Below, piece by piece: positions 57,744 through 64,000 of a stretch of DNA of 64,000 nt (position 1 is its first letter; each line of letters opens with the position of its first letter). The position numbers were made by a program, and so were the translations under genes. Source of the DNA: Pedobacter ginsengisoli (GTDB lineage Bacteria; Bacteroidota; Bacteroidia; Sphingobacteriales; Sphingobacteriaceae); contig NZ_JASSYX010000001.1 in NCBI RefSeq assembly GCF_030244015.1, forward strand, positions 930,001 through 994,000. Direction: 5' to 3'. The notes under the pieces were generated by a model that saw nothing but the letters and a program-made list of their open reading frames with translations, was not told where the DNA came from and searched no databases.

Positions 57744-60209
57744 ATGATAAAAAAGCATCTTTTAGTTTTATTGGTTTCCCTGGCTGGTATTAGTGCCTTT
57801 GCCCAGGAGAAAAAAGCCCCCTCATACCCTTTAATCACTCATGACCCTTATTTTAGTATTTGGTCAAATACTGATCAGGTGAATCACTCAGTGACTAAGC
57901 ACTGGACTGGTGCCGAACAGTCTTTATTGGGTGTGATTAAAGTAGACGGCAAATCATATGGTTTCCTGGGTGCGATGGAACAAGTTTTTAAAAATGTGCT
58001 TGCGTCGTCGGATGATCAGGGGTATAATTTTAAATATACCGAATCAGAACCGGCGGGAGAATGGAAGTCTGCTGATTATATTGATACGGACTGGAAATCC
58101 GGAGCTGCGCCGTTTGGTGACACTGAGCACCACGCAAAGACAGAGTGGAAAACTAAAGACCTGTGGGTAAGGCGTTCTTTTGATCTGGCAAGCCTGAACT
58201 TAAAGGACCTGAGTCTGAAAATTAATCATGATGACAATATCCACGTTTACCTCAATGGGACACTAATCTATGAACATAAAGGCTGGACTGATAATAAGTT
58301 TATTTATGTCCCGGTTAAACAGGATGTAATTAAAAGTTTAAAAAAGACTAAGAATGTTTTGGCAATTCACATCGTAAATACGGCTGGCGGTCAGGGTTTA
58401 GATGCGGGATTGGTAACGAAGGCGCCTCTGCTGAATCCAATTCTTGCTGCTCAGCAAAAAAGTGTAAATGTAACTGCGACCCAAACCAGGTATGAGTTTA
58501 AAGCGGGCGGAATAGATCTTTCCCTCACTTTTACTTCTCCGCTGTTGCTGGATGATCTGAACCTGATATCACGCCCGGTTTCTTACATCACCTACAAGGT
58601 AAAATCAAATGATAAAAAGATACACAATGTAGAGGCGCTTTTCAATGCATCAACGAATATTGCTGTAAATATACCGGCACAGGAAGTAAGGGCTGAGAGT
58701 AGTAATTTTGGCCCTTTGTCGATATTAAAAGCGGGAACTACTGAACAGCCGGTGCTGCAAAAGAAGGGCGATAACCTGCGGATTGACTGGGGTTATATGT
58801 ATGTGGCCACACCAATGGCAAATGGCGCTACTCAATATGTAGTTCCATTGCACAATGCGGTTGCAGATTTCAACAGCACTGCAAAAATAAAAAGGCCAAC
58901 CGCACTGACAGGAACAAAACTCTCTTTAAGTACTGTTCTGCGATTTGGCAAGGTTGGTGCGAGCCCTGAACAGCAGTATGTGATGCTTGGTTACGATGAC
59001 CTGGAATCGGTTCAGTTTTTTGGTCAGAACCTGAAAGCTTACTGGAATAGTGAGGGTACGGAATCTTTTAATGGTGAACTGGTAAAAGCCAATACTGATT
59101 ATGCACAACTGATGGCCCGTACAAATACGTTTGATGCTTCCCTGTATAAAACTGCATTGGCCGCAGGGGGAGAAAAATATGCTAAACTTTGTGTGCTTGC
59201 GTACAGACAGGCCATAGCGGCACATAAGCTGGTAAAAAGTCCTCAGGGTGACCTGCTTTTCATGTCTAAAGAAAACTTCAGTAACGGTTCTATTTATACG
59301 GTGGATGTGACTTACCCTTCTGCTCCTTTGTTCCTGGCTTACAACCCTGAACTGGTAAAAGGTTTGTTGAACGGTATATTCTATTACAGCGAAAGCGGGA
59401 AATGGAAGAAGCCTTTTGCTGCGCATGATTTAGGTACTTATCCGCTGGCCAATGGACAAACCTATGGTGAGGATATGCCTGTGGAAGAATCGGGTAATAT
59501 GCTGATCCTGACTGCTGCGATCGCTAAGGCTGAAGGCAATGCAGATTATGCCAGAAAGCACTGGAAAACTTTAGGCATATGGGCTGATTATCTGAGTAAG
59601 GAAGGGTTTGATCCTGGAAACCAGTTGTGTACTGATGATTTTGCTGGTCATTTGGCCAGGAACGCTAATTTATCTGTCAAAGCCATTGTAGCGCTGGGTG
59701 GCTATGGCCAGCTCGCAGCGCAGCTTGGTGAAACTGCTGAAGCGAAGAAATATACGGAAATGGCGAAGGCGATGGCTTTGAAGTGGATGGAAATGGCAAA
59801 GGATGGCGATCATTATGCATTGACGTTTGATAAAAAAGGTACCTGGAGCCAGAAGTATAACCTGGTTTGGGATAAGCTGTTAGGATTGGGGTTGTTTCCT
59901 CAGGAGGTTTACGATACGGAGATTAAATATTATCTGACTAAGCAAAATGAGTTTGGACTGCCTTTGGACAGCCGTAAGACTTATACGAAGTCCGACTGGA
60001 TCGTCTGGACGTCGGTACTTGCGAATAATGACAGTGATTTTCAGGCATTGATCAATCCGGTTTATAAGTATGCTACGGAGACTTCATCGAGGGTTCCACT
60101 GAGCGACTGGCATGAGACCACTACAGGTAAGATGGTGGGTTTTCAGGCGAGGAGTGTGGTCGGAGGGTATTTTATCAAGATGCTGGAATCGACCTGGAAA
60201 AAGAAATAA
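57744..60209 (+). CDS. Glutaminase A-like secreted protein (DUF4964/DUF5127/DUF4965/DUF1793)
   Basis: The 821-residue protein has a signal peptide (ending GISAFAQ) and the N-terminal block PLITHDPYFSIWSNTDQVN and SVTKHWTGAEQSLLGVIKVDGK of DUF4964. An inserted galactose-binding-like domain lies at about 95-215 (DLWVRRSFDL, INHDDNIHVYLNGTLIYEHKG). The DUF5127 and DUF4965/DUF1793 helical part follows, with HDLGTYPLANGQTYGEDMPVEESGNMLI and CTDDFAGHLARNANLSVKAI. Fungal members include glutaminase GtaA, but the activity of bacterial members is not settled. It follows the double Sus locus after a terminator, so it may be regulated separately. Confidence 0.85.
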   Translation: MIKKHLLVLLVSLAGISAFAQEKKAPSYPLITHDPYFSIWSNTDQVNHSVTKHWTGAEQSLLGVIKVDGKSYGFLGAMEQVFKNVLASSDDQGYNFKYTESEPAGEWKSADYIDTDWKSGAAPFGDTEHHAKTEWKTKDLWVRRSFDLASLNLKDLSLKINHDDNIHVYLNGTLIYEHKGWTDNKFIYVPVKQDVIKSLKKTKNVLAIHIVNTAGGQGLDAGLVTKAPLLNPILAAQQKSVNVTATQTRYEFKAGGIDLSLTFTSPLLLDDLNLISRPVSYITYKVKSNDKKIHNVEALFNASTNIAVNIPAQEVRAESSNFGPLSILKAGTTEQPVLQKKGDNLRIDWGYMYVATPMANGATQYVVPLHNAVADFNSTAKIKRPTALTGTKLSLSTVLRFGKVGASPEQQYVMLGYDDLESVQFFGQNLKAYWNSEGTESFNGELVKANTDYAQLMARTNTFDASLYKTALAAGGEKYAKLCVLAYRQAIAAHKLVKSPQGDLLFMSKENFSNGSIYTVDVTYPSAPLFLAYNPELVKGLLNGIFYYSESGKWKKPFAAHDLGTYPLANGQTYGEDMPVEESGNMLILTAAIAKAEGNADYARKHWKTLGIWADYLSKEGFDPGNQLCTDDFAGHLARNANLSVKAIVALGGYGQLAAQLGETAEAKKYTEMAKAMALKWMEMAKDGDHYALTFDKKGTWSQKYNLVWDKLLGLGLFPQEVYDTEIKYYLTKQNEFGLPLDSRKTYTKSDWIVWTSVLANNDSDFQALINPVYKYATETSSRVPLSDWHETTTGKMVGFQARSVVGGYFIKMLESTWKKK

Positions 60210-60223
60210 CGGTCTAAAAGAAG

Positions 60224-60269
60224 AATAAAAGGTGATTTTTATAATCTGATTGTGAAATCACCTTTTATT
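60224..60269. terminator. Long hairpin between convergent genes
   Basis: AATAAAAGGTGATTT (60224-60238) is perfectly inverted as AAATCACCTTTTATT (60255-60269) with a 16-base loop. T-rich sequence follows on both strands. It serves the plus-strand glutaminase-like gene and overlaps the stop codon of the minus-strand receiver-like gene. Confidence 0.8.
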
Positions 60270-60570
60270 TTCTCCCCAAACACTCATAGATCTCCGCAAA
60301 CAGCAAGCCGCTGCCGCCGCCATAATGATGTACTACCGGTATTTTAGATCTCGACCTGGCTACTATATTTTCAAACTCCGTTTCCTCTTCACTAGTTAAA
60401 CCTGCTCCCATCAGTACCATGTCAAATGAAGCGGATTTAAATACCGTGATCGCCTGCTCTAAAGTATTTGCACCCGTACCATTCATGGTCTCATTGGCAT
60501 TAATGAGCCTCACAATGGTATTCAGGATTTCCTGCTGGGTGCAAATCACTAAGATCTCAGTTTGTTTCAT
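60265..60570 (-). CDS. Degenerate response-regulator receiver-like protein
   Basis: The 101-residue protein follows the CheY-like pattern (TEILVICTQQEILNTIVRL, FDMVLMGAGLTSEEE, IPVVHHYGGG) but lacks the key residues. The acidic pair after strand 1 is Thr/Gln, the phosphorylated Asp after strand 3 is Gly or Ala, and the Lys after strand 5 is absent. It therefore cannot be phosphorylated in the normal way. It lies 16 bases behind the pirin gene and is probably cotranscribed. Its stop codon lies in the convergent hairpin. Confidence 0.65.
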   Translation of the reverse strand: MKQTEILVICTQQEILNTIVRLINANETMNGTGANTLEQAITVFKSASFDMVLMGAGLTSEEETEFENIVARSRSKIPVVHHYGGGSGLLFAEIYECLGRK

Positions 60571-60586
60571 AGGGTAATATAAGCAA

Positions 60587-61303
60587 TTAAAAGTTCATAG
60601 GAACTTCCATCAGAAGGACCTGGCTGTCTAGAGCTGCTTCGATGGTTACACTTTCCGTATCCCATATTCCAAAACCATCTCTTTCAGTCAAATCTTGTCC
60701 TTCAACTTTAGCGTCCCCTTTAAGTACAAATACATATAAGCCATTGGCTTTGTTTTTAAACTGATAGTCAACTTTAGTGGCTTTGTCAAATTTGCCGAGA
60801 TTAAACCAGGCATCCTGATAGATCCAAACCCCGTCATCATCTTTGTTTGGAGACAAGATCTGGGTAAACTGGTTGGCTTTCATTAAATTGTCGTACCTCA
60901 GTTGCTGATATCTGGGTGTTACATTGCGCTGGTTGGGAAACAACCAGATCTGCAGGAACTGAACCGGCTGATCTTTGTCTTTGTTGAATTCTTTGTGGTA
61001 GATTCCTGTTCCCGCACTCATCACCTGGATTTCACCTGCTTCGATCACCGCAACATTTTCCATGCTGTCTTCATGTTGCAAAGCACCTTCCAATGGTATA
61101 GATATGATTTCCATATTGTCATGAGGGTGTTCGCCAAAACCTTTTCCGCCACTTACCCAGTCGTCATTTAATACCCTTAGGGCACCGAAATTAATGCGTT
61201 CCGGATTGTAGTGCATACCAAAGCTAAAGGTATGAAAGCTTTTCAACCATCCATGATCAGATTTGTCTCTTGTTGCTGCCTGATGTAATACTGTCTGTGC
61301 CAT
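60587..61303 (-). CDS. Pirin family protein
   Basis: From the ATG at 61303 the 238-residue bicupin protein contains FGMHYNPERINFGALRVLNDD and the metal-site residues of pirin in GEHPHDNMEIISIPLEGALQHEDS and GTGIYHKEF. Bacterial pirins have been described as quercetin dioxygenases or regulators; which applies here is not visible. A start nine codons upstream (61330) would add a Lys/Asn-rich tail and overlap the -7 element. A receiver-like gene follows. Confidence 0.9.
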   Translation of the reverse strand: MAQTVLHQAATRDKSDHGWLKSFHTFSFGMHYNPERINFGALRVLNDDWVSGGKGFGEHPHDNMEIISIPLEGALQHEDSMENVAVIEAGEIQVMSAGTGIYHKEFNKDKDQPVQFLQIWLFPNQRNVTPRYQQLRYDNLMKANQFTQILSPNKDDDGVWIYQDAWFNLGKFDKATKVDYQFKNKANGLYVFVLKGDAKVEGQDLTERDGFGIWDTESVTIEAALDSQVLLMEVPMNF

Positions 61304-61329
61304 TTTCTTTTTGTTTTTATTTAACACCA

Positions 61330-61337
61330 CAAAATTA
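61330..61337 (-). promoter_or_regulatory. Candidate -7 element for the pirin gene
   Basis: The minus strand reads TAATTTTG, an exact TAnnTTTG match, 27 bases upstream of the ATG at 61303. This supports 61303 over the start at 61330. No -33 element was identified. Confidence 0.35.
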
Positions 61338-61407
61338 CAGCTGTGGTTTCTTTAAAATCTTACCATAGATTAAGAAATGATCCATAATATATTCAGATAT
61401 TTAAACT

Positions 61408-63942
61408 ATGCTAAAATATGTCCTCGCTTTTGTACTGCTGCTGTTCAATTTCCTGATTAAAGCCCAGGATTCCATTAGCATTAGGATTTATCCGAAGTAT
61501 GATAGTGTAAGTAAATTTCACCGTTTCCTTTTCGGGGAGAATTATCGCAGGGAGTATGCCAGTGAAACCAGAGTTCCGGTAATCCGGATTTCGGCGTTCA
61601 GGGGCGGGCTGACGCCAACCCAGCGCGGGGGCGGGAACCAGTCACATTCTCTGAGGCTGGTAGATCAAAAGGGGAAAGAATGGGTGTTGCGAAGTGTAGA
61701 AAAGTTTCCGGAAATACTCTTGCCTGAGGTATTCCGGAAAACATTTGCCGGCGCAGCCATAAAAGACAACATGTCTGCCCAAAATCCATTTTCAGCACTG
61801 GTTGTTCCGGAAATAGCAGAGGCCGCCGGGGTTCCGCATACAGATCCTATGATCGGCTGGGTGCTACCTGATGCTAAACTCGGAGAGTTTTCCAATGTTT
61901 TTGCCAATACACTTTGTCTGCTGGAGGAAAGGGAGCCGGTTGGTGATACAGACAATTCATTGAAAATGATGAAGAAGCTGGACGACAATAGTGACAATGG
62001 TTATGACGGGGCACAATTGCTGAAGGCTAAAGCACTTGACGCACTCCTGGGAGACTGGGACCGGCATGAGGACCAGTGGCGCTGGAAGCCGGAGAAAAAT
62101 GCAGACGGGACTACAAAATATCTTGCTATTCCGCGCGACAGGGACCAGGTTTTTTATTTGTCGGAAGGGGTAATACCGAGATACGCGCAGTCTTCATGGC
62201 TGCTGCCTATGATACAGGGCTATGAAAGGAACATTTCTGATATCAACTGGTTTTTTTGGGAAGGACGGTTTATTTATGCCAGATGGTTTGCGCAGTTGGA
62301 TGAAAGGGACTGGACAAGGGTAGTCAATGAATTTTGTGCTGCAGTAACTGACGAGGTATTTGAAAGGGCGCTTAGAAAATTACCGGAACCAGGTTATTCC
62401 CTCCGTCACGACCGGTTGCTGAACCAGTTGAAGGAAAGAAGAAGAAAACTGCCTGATCTGATGTCGCAATACTATCACTTTATAAACCGGATAGTTGATG
62501 TGCAGGCGACCAATAAAAACGAGTTGCTGAATGTAAAAGATGCTCCGGACGGTGGGCTGACCATCACCATAAACAAGCTGACTAAAGAAGGGGAACTGAG
62601 GGAGGTGATCTTTAACCGGACATTCGATCCAAAAGTGACCCGGGAGATCAGGCTGTATGTGAAAGACGGTAATGATAGTCTGGTACTCAACAACAATTCC
62701 TCAGCTATAAAGTTAAAAATCGTGGGCGCAGAAGGTAAGAAGGTTTATCACATAGAAAATGCCTTCCGCAGCGTTAAAATATTTGGTAGGGACGACAATG
62801 TTTCATTTAGTGGGAAAACCGGTCTGGTCGGTAAAAGTCTGGACAATGACACGGCTAATACTCATTTTGTAGCTACGGATCTTTACACACGCCGGATGCT
62901 GCTTTTAAATGCCGGATATAATATTGACGACAGGGTGCTGCTTGGTTTATCTTACAAGATCACCCAGCCTGGCTTCAGGAAGCTACCTTTCGGCAGTACT
63001 CATGCTTTCTCTTTTTTACACTCTTTTGCTACTTCGGGATTCCGGTTCAGTTATAATGGGGAGTTGTTTAAAGTTTTAGGAAAGGCCGACCTCATTTTGA
63101 AGGCGGATGCATTTGCGCCTGAGAATTCCCAGAATTTTTACGGCCTTGGCAATGAGACTACCTTCAATAAAACCGGGGATTTTATCAGGTATTACCGGGC
63201 AAGGTTTAGTTTATATCAGGCAGATGCTGCGCTGCGCTGGCATTTTGGGAGATCGACACTCAGCGCGGGGCCGTCTGTCCAGTATTACAGGTACAGCCGG
63301 GATGACAACTATGGCAGGTTTATCAACAATACTGCAGAGCTCCACTCGCCGGACAGTGCGGTGATCAACAGGGACAAGGTTTATGCGGGTGCTGTGCTGG
63401 ATTTTATCCACGACAACCGGAACAGCAGTATTTTGCCTTCGTCAGGGACATATATTGATGCGAAAATCTCAACCTACAAAGGGCTTAATACTTTTTCGAA
63501 TTCTATTGCACAGTTTACCGGGAGTGTCGCTTTTTATAAAAGCCTGGACAAGAAAGGTCATTTGGTGATCAGTGACAGGGTAGGCGGCGGCGTCACTATT
63601 GGTAAGCAAGCCTTTTATCAGTCACAGTTTCTGGGCGGACAGGGAAATCTTCTTGGTTATCGTGAATTCAGGTTTGGCGGACAGCATAGTTTGTATAATA
63701 ACTTAGAAATGCGGCTTAAGGTGGCCAACTTTGTCAATTATATATTACCTGGTGAATTTGGTGTGATGGGTTTCCATGACATAGGCAGGGTCTGGAGAAA
63801 AAAAGAGCGCTCGGATGTTTGGCATCAGGGCTATGGTGCCGGCATCTATTTTGCTCCCGCATCGTTGGTAGTAATCCGTGCGGTAGCAGGGTATTCCAAT
63901 GAAGGCTGGTATCCTTACGTTGCAATGAAACTGAGGTATTGA
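61408..63942 (+). CDS. Outer-membrane beta-barrel (Omp85-like) protein with N-terminal kinase-like domain
   Basis: The 844-residue protein has a signal peptide (ending FLIKAQ). The C-terminal half (about 490-844) is beta-strand-rich and reads like an Omp85/surface-antigen barrel, with GGQGNLLGYREFRFGGQHSLYNNLEMRLKV, VMGFHDIGRVW and a terminal aromatic LRY. The N-terminal half (about 60-260) has a glycine-rich turn (RGGGNQSH), a KEWVLRSVEK strand, ALLGDWDRHEDQWRW at residues 212-226 and IPRDRDQVF at 241-249. The last two resemble the catalytic loop (D-R-H) and metal-binding Asp of HipA/FAM20-type atypical kinases. Kinase activity is a hypothesis only. It is a single gene at the right end. Confidence 0.7.
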   Translation: MLKYVLAFVLLLFNFLIKAQDSISIRIYPKYDSVSKFHRFLFGENYRREYASETRVPVIRISAFRGGLTPTQRGGGNQSHSLRLVDQKGKEWVLRSVEKFPEILLPEVFRKTFAGAAIKDNMSAQNPFSALVVPEIAEAAGVPHTDPMIGWVLPDAKLGEFSNVFANTLCLLEEREPVGDTDNSLKMMKKLDDNSDNGYDGAQLLKAKALDALLGDWDRHEDQWRWKPEKNADGTTKYLAIPRDRDQVFYLSEGVIPRYAQSSWLLPMIQGYERNISDINWFFWEGRFIYARWFAQLDERDWTRVVNEFCAAVTDEVFERALRKLPEPGYSLRHDRLLNQLKERRRKLPDLMSQYYHFINRIVDVQATNKNELLNVKDAPDGGLTITINKLTKEGELREVIFNRTFDPKVTREIRLYVKDGNDSLVLNNNSSAIKLKIVGAEGKKVYHIENAFRSVKIFGRDDNVSFSGKTGLVGKSLDNDTANTHFVATDLYTRRMLLLNAGYNIDDRVLLGLSYKITQPGFRKLPFGSTHAFSFLHSFATSGFRFSYNGELFKVLGKADLILKADAFAPENSQNFYGLGNETTFNKTGDFIRYYRARFSLYQADAALRWHFGRSTLSAGPSVQYYRYSRDDNYGRFINNTAELHSPDSAVINRDKVYAGAVLDFIHDNRNSSILPSSGTYIDAKISTYKGLNTFSNSIAQFTGSVAFYKSLDKKGHLVISDRVGGGVTIGKQAFYQSQFLGGQGNLLGYREFRFGGQHSLYNNLEMRLKVANFVNYILPGEFGVMGFHDIGRVWRKKERSDVWHQGYGAGIYFAPASLVVIRAVAGYSNEGWYPYVAMKLRY

Positions 63943-64000
63943 TATGGTCATGGTATTTTCATAAGCGCAAAAAACAGATCCTTAATAACACAGAAAAAAA

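Noticed and set aside
1-64000. tRNA or rRNA genes
   Set aside because: No cloverleaf-type or conserved rRNA sequence was recognised by eye on either strand; a covariance search would be needed to exclude small RNAs.
63943-64000. Start of a further gene at the right edge
   Set aside because: The last 58 bases contain only a very short ATG frame that ends at once (TAA near 63962); nothing can be supported.

Overview
The window looks like chromosomal DNA of a Bacteroidota bacterium, most likely a Sphingobacteriaceae member close to Pedobacter. The reasons are two SusC/SusD pairs with a train of surface lipoproteins, a gliding-motility-type (type IX secretion) C-terminal domain protein, DUF6266, DUF4833, DUF5007 and DUF5008 family proteins, and promoter-like elements of the Bacteroidota type (TTTG, about 19-20 bases, TAnnTTTG). 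I saw no rRNA, tRNA, CRISPR array or complete insertion sequence. All family names come from reading motifs; no database search was run.

Layout. 1-4454: end of a GNAT acetyltransferase gene, yajQ, a Lys/Ala-rich histone H1-like protein, then the polyphosphate pair ppk1-ppx. 4445-10004 (minus): a phenolic-lipid type biosynthetic cluster with FAD oxidoreductase, methyltransferase, type III polyketide synthase, a dehydratase, ketosynthase, acyl carrier protein and phosphopantetheinyl transferase, split by a REP-like palindrome. 10093-18955: a secreted GH78 alpha-L-rhamnosidase, a three-gene minus-strand sugar oxidation operon (ThuA/dehydrogenase/cupredoxin fusion, sugar epimerase-like protein, Gfo/Idh/MocA oxidoreductase) and a divergent AraC regulator.

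18966-26001 is an accessory-looking segment bounded by two paralogous Rpn-family PD-(D/E)XK nucleases. It holds an operon of three secreted Ig-like/adhesin-type proteins, an 11-bp phased repeat, a DUF6266 gene and an orphan 3' coding fragment. 26151-30877 holds a DUF4833 protein, a Tat-exported metallophosphoesterase, hflK-hflC and a lipoprotein. 31001-35477 (minus) is an oxidative pentose phosphate operon: polyphosphate-glucokinase-like ROK protein, gnd, zwf, pgl. With ppk1-ppx at the left end, the window therefore carries both synthesis and probable use of polyphosphate.

35478-57654 is the largest unit: a double SusC/SusD uptake locus with ten or more lipoproteins (two FAS1 proteins, DUF5007, delta-60 propeller, a degenerate phosphodiesterase-LamG protein, DUF1735/CBM6, three PKD proteins) but no recognisable glycoside hydrolase, polysaccharide lyase or local regulator. 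It starts with a leader carrying a possible 44-codon ORF and is punctuated by strong terminators at 54941 and 57681. It is followed by a glutaminase-A-like secreted protein (57744), a pirin plus phosphorylation-dead receiver pair (minus), and an outer-membrane beta-barrel protein whose N-terminal half resembles an atypical protein kinase (61408-63942).

The strongest candidates for something undescribed are the enzyme-poor double Sus locus with its pseudo-phosphodiesterase, the kinase-like/Omp85 fusion, the self-contained type III PKS cluster, and the ThuA-dehydrogenase-cupredoxin fusion.
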